This document shows positions 47,039 through 57,254 of a stretch of 64,000 bases of DNA, piece by piece. This DNA comes from Pseudomonadota bacterium. GTDB lineage: Bacteria > Pseudomonadota > Gammaproteobacteria > Xanthomonadales > Xanthomonadaceae. The notes under the pieces were generated by a model. It was not told the DNA's origin. It searched no databases and saw only the letters and a program-made list of their open reading frames with translations. Position numbers and translations under genes: made by a program. The DNA lies in contig CAUJIN010000005.1 in NCBI GenBank assembly GCA_963205495.1, positions 33,741-97,740 on the forward strand, given 5' to 3'. The first letter of the stretch is position 1. Each line of letters begins with the position of its first letter.

Positions 47039-47955
47039 TCCAGACGCTCTCGGACCAGGTCCACCTCGGCGCGCAATTCGGCGAGGCTGCGTTCAACCTG
47101 CGCGTCGATGGGCTGGAACCGCTGGGTACCGAAGAACCGTCGCAGCGGCTCGGCCGCGGCCGGATCCTCGCCCGCACTCAGCAGCACTTCGCGCAACCGC
47201 TCGCGCACCTTGGGATCCAGCGTGGGCGCGACCACCTCGATGGAGCGGGGCACGTCCTGACTGCGGTGGAACGCTTCCAGATCGGCCAGGGGATTGCCCG
47301 GCTTTTGCGCCAGATCATTCCAGTCCAGGTTGGAGATCGCGCCCACATCGACGATGCGCTTCTGCACCCAGGTGACGACATTGCCCTCGCTGCGTGCGAA
47401 CAGGTAGCCGGCGCGTCCCGCAGCCGGGCGATCCAGTGGAGAAAGCAGCACGTCCAGCGCGATGCCCTCGCGCAGCAGCTCGGCGGCCGGCAGGATGTAG
47501 CTGCTGGTGGAATAGGAGTTCTGGAACGCGATGCTGCGCCCGCGCAGCTGCTCCAGCGAACCGATGCCGCTGCCCTTCCAGGTGAAGAACACCGAATGAT
47601 AGGTGGCACCGCCGCGCACGCTGACCAGCATCAGGTCCGCGCCGATGCGGCGCCGGTATTCGATCGCCATCGCGGCGGTATCGCTCACCCAGTCGACCCG
47701 CTGGCGGCGCAGGTAGCTCTGCATCTGGGTGGCATCGCGCGCCATCAGGATCCGCCCCTCGCGGATCCCGACCGAGCGCATGCGAGGAACGACGTAATCC
47801 AGGATCGGACGCATCGATTCGGCGTGCGCCTTGGGGTCATCGCTGACGCGCCCCAGCACCAGCACCTGCCGCGCACCGAGGGCGCGATCGCCATCGCCCG
47901 CGATCGTCATCGGCGATGACAGCAGCAGTGCAATGAGTACGGTGAATCTGATCAT
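47035..47955 (-). CDS. PhnD-like periplasmic substrate-binding protein
   Basis: 306 residues. Signal peptide (MIRFTVLIALLLSSPMTIAG) then a periplasmic binding fold of the PhnD/phosphate-phosphonate type. Features include DWVSDTAAMAIEYRRRIGA, LRGRSIAFQNSYSTSSYILP and VDVGAISNLDW. No ABC permease genes are near. It most likely binds a ligand and passes the signal to the co-encoded HAMP-GGDEF-EAL protein. Start at 47955 chosen because it precedes the signal peptide. Confidence 0.82.
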   Translation of the reverse strand: MIRFTVLIALLLSSPMTIAGDGDRALGARQVLVLGRVSDDPKAHAESMRPILDYVVPRMRSVGIREGRILMARDATQMQSYLRRQRVDWVSDTAAMAIEYRRRIGADLMLVSVRGGATYHSVFFTWKGSGIGSLEQLRGRSIAFQNSYSTSSYILPAAELLREGIALDVLLSPLDRPAAGRAGYLFARSEGNVVTWVQKRIVDVGAISNLDWNDLAQKPGNPLADLEAFHRSQDVPRSIEVVAPTLDPKVRERLREVLLSAGEDPAAAEPLRRFFGTQRFQPIDAQVERSLAELRAEVDLVRERLE

Positions 47956-48047
47956 CCGCCTGGATACGGTCCCGCAGGGTTGGCATAACGAGCGCCAGCC
48001 TAACGGAACCACCGCCTCACAGGAAGCCGACCCAAGCGCCCTGCCCC

Positions 48048-48824
48048 TCATTCGGCGCTGCCCGGACCTCGCGCCAGCCGCGCCATGCGCTGCGCATCGG
48101 AAAAAATCCCGCGCAGCACCCGCACCTCGCGCTGATCCGGCTGGGCGCGCAGCAACAGCTGGCGCAGCCTGCGCATCACCCGGTCCGGCGCGCGTCCCTT
48201 GTGGAAATCGATGTCGTCCAGGGTCTGCGCCAGGTGCTCGAACAGGCCTTCCATCTGTGCGGCGCTGGCCGGGGGCTCGTCCGGAACCGGACCGGGTGCA
48301 GGAGCATCTTCCTGCACCTGCGCCAGCGATTCGCGGCGCAGCTCCCAGGCCAGGACCTGCACCGCCGCGGCCAGATTCAGCGAACTGAAGTCCTCGACCG
48401 AGGGTATATGCACCGCGGCGTGGCAGAGCATCAGCTCCTCGTTGCTGAGGCCGGTGCGCTCGCGCCCGAACACCAGCGCCGCCGGCCCCTGCGCCGTGGC
48501 TCCCAGAATGCGCCGCGCGGCGGCGTCTGGCGGGTACTCGTCCATGGCCACGCTGCGCCGGCGCGCGGTGCAGCCCATGACCCAGCGGCAGTCGGCCACC
48601 GCGGCCGCGAGGGTGTCGAAAATCCTTGCCCCGGCAAGGACATCATCCGCACCCGCGGCCATGGCGTCGGCCTCACGGTGCGGAAAGCGTTCGGGCGCCA
48701 CCAGATCGAGGCGGTTCAGGCCCATGGTGCGCATCGCCCGCGCCGCCGCGCCGATGTTGCCGGGGTGGGAAGGCTCGACGAGGACGATGCGAATCCTGGA
48801 AAAGGCTGCGCTGCAATGTGGCAC
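48048..48824 (-). CDS. trmJ: tRNA 2'-O-methyltransferase TrmJ
   Basis: 258 residues. SPOUT methyltransferase with IRIVLVEPSHPGNIGAAARA at the N-terminus, MGCTARRRS, the SAM-binding ALVFGRERTGLSNEEL and the knot IPSVEDFSSLNLAAAVQVL. Methylates the ribose at position 32 of several tRNAs. The C-terminal region has the usual TrmJ tail. A GTG start at 48824 is used since it fits the family N-terminus and no ATG is near; a GGA lies seven bases upstream. Confidence 0.92.
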   Translation of the reverse strand: MPHCSAAFSRIRIVLVEPSHPGNIGAAARAMRTMGLNRLDLVAPERFPHREADAMAAGADDVLAGARIFDTLAAAVADCRWVMGCTARRRSVAMDEYPPDAAARRILGATAQGPAALVFGRERTGLSNEELMLCHAAVHIPSVEDFSSLNLAAAVQVLAWELRRESLAQVQEDAPAPGPVPDEPPASAAQMEGLFEHLAQTLDDIDFHKGRAPDRVMRRLRQLLLRAQPDQREVRVLRGIFSDAQRMARLARGPGSAE

Positions 48825-48939
48825 GATGGAATCCGGCAGAGTCCTGCTCGAAGGCAGGACGAAGCGCACAGTGTCCAACACCCGCCCGCAGGTGCAAAGC
48901 CGCCGATTGCACGCGGTACGCATCGGCTCAGGCTTTTCC

Positions 48940-48968
48940 GTGACCGGACGGCGGGTTCGCGATAAAAT
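48940..48968 (+). promoter_or_regulatory. candidate suhB promoter
   Basis: -35-like GTGACC (48940-48945), 17-bp spacer and -10 TAAAAT (48963-48968), giving a leader of about 55 nt before suhB. Confidence 0.5.
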
Positions 48969-49029
48969 CCGCCCCCGCCCGCCGCTTCGCGGGCCGGTTC
49001 TTTCCCACTCTCGACGGACGTCCACCCGC

Positions 49030-49848
49030 ATGCTCAAGCCCGCGGTCAACATCATGGTCAAGGCTGCGCGCGCGGCCGGCAACATCATCCTGCGGCACGT
49101 GTCGCGCCTGGACGGTCTCAACATCGTCGAAAAGGGACGCCAGGATTACGCCAGCGAGGTGGATGCGCTGGCGGAAAAGGAAATCCTGCGCGAATTGCGC
49201 CGCGCCTTTCCCGATCACGCCTTCCTGTGCGAGGAAAGCGGCGCGCTGGGGCAGGCCCGTCACACCTTCGTGATCGACCCGCTCGACGGCACCAGCAACT
49301 TCCTGCACGGCATCGCGCACTACGCCGTGTCGATCGCGCTGCTGGACGGCGAGGAGCCGATCCACGGCGTCATCTACGACCCACAGCGCAACGAGATCTT
49401 CACCGCAAGCCGCGGCAGCGGCGCCTACCTCAACGACCGTCGCATCCGGGTGAAGGATCGCGGCGAAATGGAAGGCGCACTCCTGGTCACCGGCTTTCCG
49501 CCGCGCGAGCGCAAGCGGCTTGCGCCCCAGCTCGAGGCCATGCGCGCCATGCTGGAAGACGCCGAGGACGTGCGGCGCACCGGCTCGGCCGCGCTCGACC
49601 TGGCCTACGTCGCCTGCGGCCGCGCGGACGGCTATTTCGAGGCCGGGGTCAAACCCTGGGACATCGCCGCCGGCCTGCTGCTGGTGCGAGAAGCAGGCGG
49701 ACGCAGCCTGAACTTCCGCGGGGAAGGTGCCACCGTGCACGACGGCCAGATCATCGCCGGCAACCTGCGCATGACCGAGTTGATGCAGCGCCGGATCAGC
49801 GACAGCGGCTATGCCGCCGCGTTCGAAGCCGGGCCGCGCGCCGGCTGA
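49030..49848 (+). CDS. suhB: inositol monophosphatase family protein SuhB
   Basis: 272 residues. Metal-binding motifs DPLDGTSNFLHG near residue 84 and KPWDIAAGLLLVREAGG near residue 215; N-terminal EKGRQDYASEVD and EESG. Li-sensitive Mg2+ phosphatase. In E. coli SuhB also joins the rRNA antitermination complex, fitting its place beside the ribosomal protein operon. Divergent from trmJ. Confidence 0.94.
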   Translation: MLKPAVNIMVKAARAAGNIILRHVSRLDGLNIVEKGRQDYASEVDALAEKEILRELRRAFPDHAFLCEESGALGQARHTFVIDPLDGTSNFLHGIAHYAVSIALLDGEEPIHGVIYDPQRNEIFTASRGSGAYLNDRRIRVKDRGEMEGALLVTGFPPRERKRLAPQLEAMRAMLEDAEDVRRTGSAALDLAYVACGRADGYFEAGVKPWDIAAGLLLVREAGGRSLNFRGEGATVHDGQIIAGNLRMTELMQRRISDSGYAAAFEAGPRAG

Positions 49849-49890
49849 GGCCGCAAGCGTTCCGGTCCGACGGCCTGCTCGCCGAAAACG

Positions 49891-49918
49891 AAAAACCCCG
49901 GCCTGGACCGGGGTTTTT
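49891..49918. terminator. bidirectional terminator between suhB and rplQ
   Basis: 11-base stem AAAAACCCCGG/CCGGGGTTTTT with a six-base loop. A/T flanks make it work for suhB (plus) and for the end of the ribosomal operon (minus). Confidence 0.92.
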
Positions 49919-49960
49919 CATGCCTCGAGCGCCGCAGCGCGTGATCGTTGGCGGCAGGAG

Positions 49961-50350
49961 TCAGTCCTGCTCGCCCTCGGCCGCGACGGCGCGCGGACGA
50001 TCGATCAGTTCGACGTAGGCCATCGGCGCATTGTCGCCGTCGCGGAAGCCGCACTTGAGGATGCGCAGGTAGCCACCCGGACGCGACTGGTAGCGCGGGC
50101 CGAGTTCCACGAACAGCTTGCCCACCGCTTCCTTGTCGCGCAGGCGAGCAAAGGCGAGGCGGCGGTTGGCCACGCCGTCCACCTTGGACAGGGTGATGAG
50201 CGGTTCGGCGACGCGACGCAGCTCCTTGGCCTTGGGCAGGGTGGTCTTGATCAGCTCGTGCTTGATCAGCGATGCGGCCATGTTGCGGAACATGGCTTCG
50301 CGGTGGGAACTGGTGCGGTTGAGCTTGCGACCGGACTTCTGGTGGCGCAT
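49961..50350 (-). CDS. rplQ: 50S ribosomal protein L17
   Basis: 129 residues starting [20 protein letters not shown], the standard L17 start, followed by [22 protein letters not shown] and [12 protein letters not shown]. Last gene of the alpha operon. A 129-bp gap separates it from rpoA, longer than other gaps in the operon. The upstream open frame to 50458 is not part of L17. Confidence 0.97.
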   Translation of the reverse strand: MRHQKSGRKLNRTSSHREAMFRNMAASLIKHELIKTTLPKAKELRRVAEPLITLSKVDGVANRRLAFARLRDKEAVGKLFVELGPRYQSRPGGYLRILKCGFRDGDNAPMAYVELIDRPRAVAAEGEQD

Positions 50351-50479
50351 GGGAAGATTCCTCGGTAAATGGGTCTTTGTTGATGCCGTTCCGTGGCCAA
50401 CATTGTTGGTGTTGTATCCATCCCGGAAATCCATTCCGAGGATGGTCGCGGGCGGCATTGGCCGCCCGCAGGTCTTGCA

Positions 50480-51478
50480 TCAGCCCAGCATGCCCGCCTG
50501 GAGACCGACCGGCGGCCAGCTTTCCAGCTTCATGCCGAGCGAAAGGCCGCGCTGTGCCAGCACTTCCTTGATCTCGGTGAGCGACTTCTTGCCGAGGTTC
50601 GGGGTCTTGAGCAGCTCCACCTCGGTGCGCTGGATCAGGTCGCCGATGTAGTAGATGTTCTCGGCCTTGAGGCAGTTGGCCGAACGCACGGTGAGCTCGA
50701 GGTCGTCGATCGGGCGCAGCAGCACCGGGTCGATGCCGGCGACGCCGATCTGCTTGCTCGCGCTGCGCTCGCGCTGGGTGAAATCGCCGAACACGGAAAG
50801 CTGGTCGGTAAGGATGTCTGCGGCGGTGCGCACAGCCTCCTCGGCATCGATCGCGCCATTGGTCTCGATGGTCAGCACGAGCTTGTCGAGGTCGGTGCGC
50901 TGCTCGACGCGCGCGCTTTCCACGTCGTAGGCGACCTGGCGCACCGGCGAGAAGGAGGCGTCGAGCACCAGCTTGCCGATCGCACGGGTTTCCTCGTCGG
51001 GGCGACGGCGCGTCGAAGCCGGCTGGTAGCCGAAGCCGCGCTCGATCTTGAGCCGCATGTTCAGCGACGCATCCTTGGTCAGATGGCAGATGACATGCTC
51101 GGGATTGATGATCTCGACGTTGTGATCGACCTTGATGTCGGCCGCGGTCACGATGCCGGGACCCTTGGCATCCAGAGTCAGCACGGTCTGGTCGACATTG
51201 TGCATCCGGATTGCGACGTCCTTGAGGTTCAGAAGCACCTCGAGCACGTCTTCCTGCAGGCCTTCGACCGTGGTGTACTCGTGCAGCACCCCGTCGATCT
51301 CGACCTCGGTCACCGCAAAGCCGGGGATCGAGGAGAGCAGGACGCGACGCAGGGCATTGCCGAGGGTATGGCCATAGCCGCGCTCGAGCGGCTCGATCAC
51401 CACCTTGGCGCGATTGGCGCCAAGGTGCTCGATGTTGGGGCCGCGCGGACGCAGCACCTGGGTGGCGGTAACTGACAT
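50480..51478 (-). CDS. rpoA: RNA polymerase alpha subunit
   Basis: 332 residues. N-terminal assembly domain (about 1-230) contains [20 protein letters not shown]. The flexible linker is followed by the C-terminal DNA- and activator-binding domain (about 248-325) with [17 protein letters not shown] and [14 protein letters not shown]. Lies between rplQ and rpsD in the alpha operon. Confidence 0.98.
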   Translation of the reverse strand: MSVTATQVLRPRGPNIEHLGANRAKVVIEPLERGYGHTLGNALRRVLLSSIPGFAVTEVEIDGVLHEYTTVEGLQEDVLEVLLNLKDVAIRMHNVDQTVLTLDAKGPGIVTAADIKVDHNVEIINPEHVICHLTKDASLNMRLKIERGFGYQPASTRRRPDEETRAIGKLVLDASFSPVRQVAYDVESARVEQRTDLDKLVLTIETNGAIDAEEAVRTAADILTDQLSVFGDFTQRERSASKQIGVAGIDPVLLRPIDDLELTVRSANCLKAENIYYIGDLIQRTEVELLKTPNLGKKSLTEIKEVLAQRGLSLGMKLESWPPVGLQAGMLG

Positions 51479-51496
51479 GGTCGCTCGCTCCAGTGA

Positions 51497-52126
51497 TTAC
51501 TTCGAGTACAGCTCGATGATGAGTGCCTCGTTGATGTCCGAGGGCAGGTCGCCACGATCCGGCACGGCCTTGAACAGACCGCTGAACTTCTTCGCATCGA
51601 CCTCGACCCAGTGCGGGGCCAGGTCCATTTCCTGCGAGAGGGTCAGGGCTTCCTGCACGCGCAGCTGGCGCTGGCCACGCTCGGTCAGCGCGATCGCGTC
51701 ACCCGGGCGAACCTGGTAGGAAGGCAGGTTCACCGCCTTGCCGTTGACCGTCACCGTGTTGTGCGACACCAGCTGGCGCGCCGAAGGACGCGTGACCGCG
51801 AAACCCATGCGGTAGACGACGTTGTCCAGGCGGGTTTCGAGCATCTGCAGCAGGTTTTCACCCGCATTGCCCTTCTTCGCCGTGGCCTTCTTGTAGTAAT
51901 TGCGGAACTGGCGTTCCAGCAGGCCGTAGATACGCTTGACCTTCTGCTTCTCGCGCAGCTGGACGGCGTAGTCGGAAAGCTTGCCGCGCTTGGCCGCGGC
52001 GCCGTGCTGGCCGGGCTTCTGCTCCAGCTTGCACTTGGAATCGAGCGCGCGTGCGGGGCTCTTGAGCGAAAGGTCCGCGCCTTCGCGGCGCGACAGCTTG
52101 CACTTGGGACCGATGTAACGTGCCAT
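51497..52126 (-). CDS. rpsD: 30S ribosomal protein S4
   Basis: 209 residues. Starts [20 protein letters not shown]4 RNA-binding domain with [20 protein letters not shown] and [16 protein letters not shown]. Primary 16S rRNA binder; in E. coli it also represses the alpha operon translationally. 13 bp downstream of rpsK. Confidence 0.97.
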   Translation of the reverse strand: MARYIGPKCKLSRREGADLSLKSPARALDSKCKLEQKPGQHGAAAKRGKLSDYAVQLREKQKVKRIYGLLERQFRNYYKKATAKKGNAGENLLQMLETRLDNVVYRMGFAVTRPSARQLVSHNTVTVNGKAVNLPSYQVRPGDAIALTERGQRQLRVQEALTLSQEMDLAPHWVEVDAKKFSGLFKAVPDRGDLPSDINEALIIELYSK

Positions 52127-52139
52127 GGTCGTGGACTCC

Positions 52140-52529
52140 TTAGACGCGGCGCTTCTTCGGCGGACGGCACCCGTTGTGCGGGATCGGCGTCACGTCGATG
52201 ATGTTGGTGATCTTGTAACCGACGGCGTTGAGCGAACGCACCGCCGATTCACGACCCGGGCCCGGACCCTTGATCAGGACTTCCAGGGTCTTCAGACCGT
52301 AGTCGAGCGCGGCCTTGCCGGCTTTCTCGGCGGCCACCTGCGCGGCGAACGGGGTCGACTTGCGCGAACCGCGGAAGCCGGCGCCGCCGGAGGTCGCCCA
52401 CGACAGGGCATTGCCCTGGCGGTCGGTGATGGTGACGATCGTGTTGTTGAAGGACGCATGCACGTGCGCGATGCCGTCGGTGACGACGCGACGGATCTTC
52501 TTCTTGGGCTGCTTGGCCTGCTTGTTCAT
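52140..52529 (-). CDS. rpsK: 30S ribosomal protein S11
   Basis: 129 residues. Contains [20 protein letters not shown] and [18 protein letters not shown] S11 signature (here [20 protein letters not shown]) and the basic C-terminus [11 protein letters not shown]. Part of the platform of the 30S subunit; 9 bp after rpsM. Confidence 0.97.
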   Translation of the reverse strand: MNKQAKQPKKKIRRVVTDGIAHVHASFNNTIVTITDRQGNALSWATSGGAGFRGSRKSTPFAAQVAAEKAGKAALDYGLKTLEVLIKGPGPGRESAVRSLNAVGYKITNIIDVTPIPHNGCRPPKKRRV

Positions 52530-52538
52530 GTCCGGTCC

Positions 52539-52895
52539 TTACTTCTTGATCGCCTTGCGCGGACCCTTGCGGGTGCGGGCGTTGGTCTTGGTGCGCTGGC
52601 CGCGCAGCGGCAGGCCGCGACGATGGCGCAGGCCGCGGTAGCAGCCCAGGTCCATCAGGCGCTTGATATTGATGCCGATCTCGCGACGCAGGTCGCCTTC
52701 GACCACATACTTGCCGACCTCGGCGCGCAGGCGCTCGATGTCGCCTTCCGTGAGGTCACGGATCTTGATGCTGGCGGTGACACCCGCCGCTTCACAGACC
52801 TTCTTCGACCGGGTACGTCCGATCCCGTAGATGCTCTGCAGACCCACCCAGACATGCTTCTGGACGGGGAGGTTTACGCCCGCAATGCGCGCCAT
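52539..52895 (-). CDS. rpsM: 30S ribosomal protein S13
   Basis: 118 residues starting [20 protein letters not shown], followed by the helix-two-turn-helix and the C-terminal [20 protein letters not shown] tail. The open frame upstream of 52895 is not conserved. The 202-bp gap between secY and rpsM may contain a promoter for the alpha operon genes. Confidence 0.97.
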   Translation of the reverse strand: MARIAGVNLPVQKHVWVGLQSIYGIGRTRSKKVCEAAGVTASIKIRDLTEGDIERLRAEVGKYVVEGDLRREIGINIKRLMDLGCYRGLRHRRGLPLRGQRTKTNARTRKGPRKAIKK

Positions 52896-53061
52896 TACGC
52901 GTTCTCCGATGGTGTTGTGCTGTTTCCAGCCGCAGTGAGCCGGAAATGGTAACATGGCTTCGGGTTGTCAGGAAACCCTCGCGACTTGCGCCACGAGAGC
53001 CCGGCCCGGGGAGTGTGCCCGAGCTCCGGCGACGGTCCTGGCCCTGCCCGCCGGAGCGGGC

Positions 53062-53084
53062 GCCCGCGCTACTCCAGCGCGGGC
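53062..53084. other. hairpin downstream of secY
   Basis: Perfect nine-base stem GCCCGCGCT/AGCGCGGGC with a five-base loop, 13 bp past the secY stop on the minus strand. No T tract follows. It could be an RNA-processing site or a transcript 3'-end stabiliser inside the spc-alpha junction. Confidence 0.5.
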
Positions 53085-53097
53085 ACGGGGCCGGGAC

Positions 53098-54456
53098 TCA
53101 TCCGCGCGCGAAGCCGCCGCGCGAACCGCCCTTCAGATTGGATTTCTTCATCAGGCTTTCATACTGATGGCTCATCAGATGCGCCTGAACCTGCGCGGTG
53201 AAGTCCATCACCACGACCACGACGATCAGCAGGGAAGTACCGCCGAAATAGAACGGCACCGCCCAGGCGGCCCGGAAGATTTCCGGAACCAGGCACACCA
53301 GGGTCATGTAGAGCGCGCCCCAGGCGGTAAGCCGGGTGAGCACGCCATCGATGTACTGCGCGGTGGCCTTGCCCGGACGAATCCCCGGGATCAGCGCGCC
53401 GGACTTCTTCAGATTGTCGGCGGTCTCCTGCGAATTGAAAACCAGCGCGGTGTAGAAGAAGGTGAAACCGATGATCATGGCGGCGAACAGCACCATGTGC
53501 AGCGGCTCGCCTGGTGAAAGCGCGGCCGACAGGTCCTGCAGCCAGCGGATCTCGCTGCCCTGGGCGAACCAGCTCGAGGCGGTGGCCGGGAACATGATGA
53601 TCGAGGACGCGAAGATCGGCGGAATGACGCCCGACATGTTGAGCTTGAGCGGCAGGTGCGAGCTCTGGTTCATGTAGGCCTGTCGCCCGCCCTGGCGGCG
53701 CGCGTAGTTGACCGTGATTCGACGCTGGCCAAGTTCCACGAAGACCACGAAGACCACGACCAGCAGCACCAGCACCAGTACCGCGATGACCGAGAAAGGA
53801 CCAAGCTCGCCATTGCGCGCCAGCTCCAGGGTACCCAGCACGGCGCTGGGCAGACCAGCGACGATGCCGGCGAAAATGATGAGCGAGATGCCGTTGCCGA
53901 CGCCGCGCTCGGTCACCTGCTCACCCAGCCACATCAGGAACATCGTGCCCGCGGTCAGCGAGACCACCGCGGTGAAAAGGAATCCCGGTCCGGGATTGAG
54001 CACGATCGGAATGCCCGATCCGGCACCCTGCGACTGCAGCGCAAAGGCCACACCGTAGGACTGGAACAAGGCCAGCAGGATGGTTCCGATGCGGGTGTAC
54101 TGGGTGATCTTTCGCCGCCCGGACTCGCCTTCCTTCTTCAGAGCGAGCAGGCTCGGAAAGATCTGCGCGCACATCTGGATGATGATGGACGCCGAAATGT
54201 AGGGCATCACGTTCAGCGCGAACAGGCTGAAGCGTTCCAAGGCACCACCGGAGAACATGTTGAACATGTCCACGATGGTGCCCTGCTGCTGCTCCATGAA
54301 TCGCAGCATGGCTTCCGAGTCGACCCCGGGCACCGGCAGGAAGGTTCCGAGGCGGTAGACGATGAGCGCCCCCACCACGAACATCAGGCGCTGACGCAGC
54401 TCGGTGAACTTGCCCGAACCCGCCAGCGCGGCTGCGACTTTCGATGCCTGGGACAA
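53098..54456 (-). CDS. secY: protein translocase subunit SecY
   Basis: 452 residues, ten transmembrane helices. Signatures [36 protein letters not shown] and [23 protein letters not shown] text (here [19 protein letters not shown]). Forms the Sec channel with SecE/SecG. A TTG start at 54456 is chosen: GAGGAG lies seven bases upstream, and the frame further upstream lies in rplO. The start is four bases beyond the rplO stop. Confidence 0.95.
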   Translation of the reverse strand: MSQASKVAAALAGSGKFTELRQRLMFVVGALIVYRLGTFLPVPGVDSEAMLRFMEQQQGTIVDMFNMFSGGALERFSLFALNVMPYISASIIIQMCAQIFPSLLALKKEGESGRRKITQYTRIGTILLALFQSYGVAFALQSQGAGSGIPIVLNPGPGFLFTAVVSLTAGTMFLMWLGEQVTERGVGNGISLIIFAGIVAGLPSAVLGTLELARNGELGPFSVIAVLVLVLLVVVFVVFVELGQRRITVNYARRQGGRQAYMNQSSHLPLKLNMSGVIPPIFASSIIMFPATASSWFAQGSEIRWLQDLSAALSPGEPLHMVLFAAMIIGFTFFYTALVFNSQETADNLKKSGALIPGIRPGKATAQYIDGVLTRLTAWGALYMTLVCLVPEIFRAAWAVPFYFGGTSLLIVVVVVMDFTAQVQAHLMSHQYESLMKKSNLKGGSRGGFARG

Positions 54457-54460
54457 GGTC

Positions 54461-54898
54461 TTACTCCTCGATGCTGCCGCCGGCAGCCTCAATGGCGGCG
54501 CGTGCGCCCGCCGTGGCGGCGACGCCCTTGAGCACGACCTTGCGCGCGATCTCGCCCTTCTTCACGACCTTGGCGTACTTGGCGGTCGAAGGAACCAGAT
54601 TTGCGGCGCGCAGCGCGGCGAAATCCACCACTTCCAGATCCAGCACTGCGAGCTTGTACAGCAGCACTTCGGCCGTATCGGCCTTGCTGCGCGAGCGGAA
54701 GCCGACCTTGGGCAGGCGACGCTGCAGCGGCATCTGGCCGCCTTCGAAGCCGGCCTTGATCTTGCCCTTGCCGGTGCGGGCATAGGAACCCTTGTGGCCG
54801 CGGCCCGCGGTCTTGCCCAGGCCAGAGCCGATGCCGCGACCAACGCGCACGCGCTCCTTGCGGGCGCCCTCGGCGGGCTTGAGTGTATTGAGGTGCAT
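54461..54898 (-). CDS. rplO: 50S ribosomal protein L15
   Basis: 145 residues. [20 protein letters not shown] at the start, then the glycine-rich [18 protein letters not shown] region and [18 protein letters not shown]. Late 50S assembly protein in the spc operon. Confidence 0.97.
   Translation of the reverse strand: MHLNTLKPAEGARKERVRVGRGIGSGLGKTAGRGHKGSYARTGKGKIKAGFEGGQMPLQRRLPKVGFRSRSKADTAEVLLYKLAVLDLEVVDFAALRAANLVPSTAKYAKVVKKGEIARKVVLKGVAATAGARAAIEAAGGSIEE
54464..54469 (-). promoter_or_regulatory. Shine-Dalgarno for the TTG start of secY
   Basis: GAGGAG, which also encodes the last two Glu codons of L15, seven bases before the TTG at 54456. It decides the secY start. Confidence 0.75.
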
Positions 54899-54916
54899 GA
54901 TCCGATCTCCCTTGGA

Positions 54917-55105
54917 TTACTCTTCGACCCGAACCAGGTAGTACACCTGGTTGACCAGACCGCGCACCGACGGATTGTCCGGCAATTCGCGCACGTCGTT
55001 GATCTTGTTGAGACCCAGCGCCTTCACCGACAGACGGTGACGGTGCTGCGCTCCGCGCAGGCCCTTGACCAGGCGCACCTTGATGGTCTTGGCGTTATCA
55101 GCCAT
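54917..55105 (-). CDS. rpmD: 50S ribosomal protein L30
   Basis: 62 residues. [20 protein letters not shown], then [24 protein letters not shown] L30 core. Overlaps the end of rpsE by eight bases. Confidence 0.95.
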   Translation of the reverse strand: MADNAKTIKVRLVKGLRGAQHRHRLSVKALGLNKINDVRELPDNPSVRGLVNQVYYLVRVEE

Positions 55106-55604
55106 GGGTCAGTTCCTCCACCTTCTTGCCGCGCTTGGCCGCAACCTGGGCCGGCGACTGGACTGCCTGGAGGCCCTTGATCGTGGCGCGCACCAGATTG
55201 ATCGGATTGCGCGAACCAACGGCCTTGGCCAGGATGTTCTTGACGCCCGCCGCTTCCAGCACGGCGCGCATCGCACCGCCGGCGATCACGCCGGTACCTT
55301 CCGATGCCGGCTGCATGAAGACACGAGCCGCACCGTGGTTGGCCTTCACCGGATACCAGATCGTGCCGTTGTTGAGCTCGATGTCGACGAGCGCGCGGCG
55401 CGCATACTCCATCGACTTCTGGATGGCCGCCGGCACTTCACGCGCCTTGCCGTAGCCGAAACCCACCTTGCCGGCGCCATCGCCCACCACCGTCAGCGCG
55501 GTGAAGGTGAACTGGCGGCCGCCCTTGACGGTCTTGGAGACGCGGTTGACAGCAACCAGTTTCTCCAGCATCCCGTCGTCGTTGTCGCGATCGTTCGTGC
55601 TCAT
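55098..55604 (-). CDS. rpsE: 30S ribosomal protein S5
   Basis: 168 residues. [24 protein letters not shown] S5 start (here [20 protein letters not shown]), [20 protein letters not shown] and [20 protein letters not shown]. Contributes to decoding accuracy. Separated from rplR by a 148-bp gap that contains a repeat hairpin. Confidence 0.97.
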   Translation of the reverse strand: MSTNDRDNDDGMLEKLVAVNRVSKTVKGGRQFTFTALTVVGDGAGKVGFGYGKAREVPAAIQKSMEYARRALVDIELNNGTIWYPVKANHGAARVFMQPASEGTGVIAGGAMRAVLEAAGVKNILAKAVGSRNPINLVRATIKGLQAVQSPAQVAAKRGKKVEELTHG

Positions 55605-55664
55605 AGCCTTGAAGATTCCTGAAAATTACGGCCTGCGGCCGCTTGTAGTTGTGGTGTGGTACGT

Positions 55665-55749
55665 GAATGGAGAATCGAGAATGGAGAATCGTGAATCAGG
55701 GTTTCGGCGAGCCTCGGGCTCCATGCGATTCCCGATTCCCCAATCCCGG
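55665..55749. repeat. GAATC-repeat hairpin between rplR and rpsE
   Basis: A run of GAATGGAGAATCGAGAATGG-type units on the plus strand (55665-55701) faces complementary CGATTCCCGATTCCCCAATC units (55726-55749) across a GAGCC/GGCTC mini-hairpin. A similar element lies at 57175-57254. Confidence 0.7.
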
Positions 55750-55752
55750 CTC

Positions 55753-56106
55753 TCAGAACTGCAGCCCGGCCTCGCGCGCCGCGTCGGCGAGCGCCTTGAT
55801 GCGGCCGTGGAATCGGAAGCCGGAGCGATCGAACGCGACGGCTTCGATACCGGCCGCCTTGGCACGCTCGGCGATGGTGCGGCCGACACGGGCAGCCGCG
55901 TCCTTGTTCTTGCAGTTGGAAAGACCGTCACGCACCGAGGATTCCACGGTGGAGGCGGCAGCCAGCACGCGCGAACCGTCCGCGGTGAAGACCTGGGCGT
56001 ACAGGTGCTGACCGGTGCGGAGCACGGAAAGGCGAGCGACACCGAGCTTGCGGATGTGCGAGCGGGTGGTCTTGGCGCGACGCAGACGAGCGATGTTCTT
56101 GTTCAT
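55753..56106 (-). CDS. rplR: 50S ribosomal protein L18
   Basis: 117 residues. Basic N-terminus [29 protein letters not shown], and the C-terminal [20 protein letters not shown]. Binds 5S rRNA with L5. Confidence 0.97.
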   Translation of the reverse strand: MNKNIARLRRAKTTRSHIRKLGVARLSVLRTGQHLYAQVFTADGSRVLAAASTVESSVRDGLSNCKNKDAAARVGRTIAERAKAAGIEAVAFDRSGFRFHGRIKALADAAREAGLQF

Positions 56107-56189
56107 GACGAATCCTGATGGAGCTGAAGGAAGTGGATTTCAACCCAGGCGCGACATCCAGCGAACGTCGCGCGCAGGATGGAAAGCAC

Positions 56190-56717
56190 TCAGGCCTTCT
56201 TGGCTTCCTTGATGAGAATCTTTTCACCGGCGTAGCGCACACCCTTGCCCTTGTACGGCTCGGGCGGGCGCACGGCGCGAATCTTGGCGGCGATTTCGCC
56301 CACCTGCTGCTTGTCGGAACCCTTCACGCGGATTTCGGTCTGGGTCGGCGCTTCGAGCGTGATGCCCTCGGGCGCGGTGAACACGACCGGGTGGGAGAAG
56401 CCGAGCGCAAGGCTGAGATCCTTGCCCTGCATCGTCGCGCGATAGCCCACGCCCACCAGTTCCAGCTTGCGCTCGAAACCCTCGGTCACGCCCGTCATCA
56501 TGTTGGCGAGCAGGGTGCGGACCGTGCCGGCAAGCGCAACATTGTCGGGGCCACCCGGCACCATGGTGAGGACGCCCTGGTCCACGGAAACGCCAACGCC
56601 CTGCGGCGCCGCGATGCTGAGCGAACCCTTGGGACCCTTGACCGTGAACTGGCCGTCGGCATTCTTGAACTCGACGCCCTTGGGCACGGACACCGGCTTC
56701 TTAGCAATACGAGACAT
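56190..56717 (-). CDS. rplF: 50S ribosomal protein L6
   Basis: 175 residues. Starts [20 protein letters not shown], ends with the L6 signature [18 protein letters not shown]. Located between rplR and rpsH in the spc operon. Confidence 0.97.
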   Translation of the reverse strand: MSRIAKKPVSVPKGVEFKNADGQFTVKGPKGSLSIAAPQGVGVSVDQGVLTMVPGGPDNVALAGTVRTLLANMMTGVTEGFERKLELVGVGYRATMQGKDLSLALGFSHPVVFTAPEGITLEAPTQTEIRVKGSDKQQVGEIAAKIRAVRPPEPYKGKGVRYAGEKILIKEAKKA

Positions 56718-56732
56718 CTGGACGTCCTCCGA

Positions 56733-57128
56733 TCAGGCGACCAGGCAGATGACTTCACCACCCACGCCCGCTTCGCGCGCCTGGTGGTCCGTCATGATGC
56801 CCTTGGACGTGGAGATGATGGCAATGCCCAGACCGCCCAGAACCTTGGGGAGGTCGTTCTTGCCGCGATAGGCGCGCAGGCTGGAACGCGAGACGCGCTG
56901 CAGGCGCTCGATCACCGGCTTGCCCTGGAAGTACTTGAGCGCAAGCTCCAGCTCGGGCTTGGACTCCGGGCTCAGCACGCGCGCATCGAGGATGTAACCC
57001 TCGTTCTTGAGGACGGCCGCAATCGCGACCTTGACCTTGGACGACGGCATTTTCACCGTCTGCTTGCCGACGGCCAGTGCGTTCTTGATGCGCACCAGCA
57101 TGTCGGCGATGGGATCAGTCATGCTCAT
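56733..57128 (-). CDS. rpsH: 30S ribosomal protein S8
   Basis: 131 residues. [20 protein letters not shown] near the N-terminus; C-terminal [20 protein letters not shown] and [13 protein letters not shown]. Central 30S assembly protein; in E. coli it also represses the spc operon. MSMTDPI has two possible ATGs six bases apart. Confidence 0.97.
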   Translation of the reverse strand: MSMTDPIADMLVRIKNALAVGKQTVKMPSSKVKVAIAAVLKNEGYILDARVLSPESKPELELALKYFQGKPVIERLQRVSRSSLRAYRGKNDLPKVLGGLGIAIISTSKGIMTDHQAREAGVGGEVICLVA

Positions 57129-57174
57129 TGACGTTTACCTTGTGAGTAGCATCGATATCCGTTGGATACGGGGT

Positions 57175-57254
57175 GGGAATGGAGAATCGGGAATGGTGAA
57201 TCGGTGCGACGCGGCGCTGCCGCCGCCCCCCGATTCTCGATTGCCGATTCCCGC
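57175..57254. repeat. GAATC-repeat hairpin between rpsH and rpsN
   Basis: GGGAATGGAGAATCGGGAAT units (57175-57204) face CGATTCTCGATTGCCGATTC units (57231-57251) across a GC-rich loop. Same family as the copy at 55665-55749. Confidence 0.72.

Noticed and set aside
55665..57254. CRISPR-like short repeats
   Set aside because: The units are about 9-10 bases, in inverted arrays with no spacers of constant length and no cas genes.
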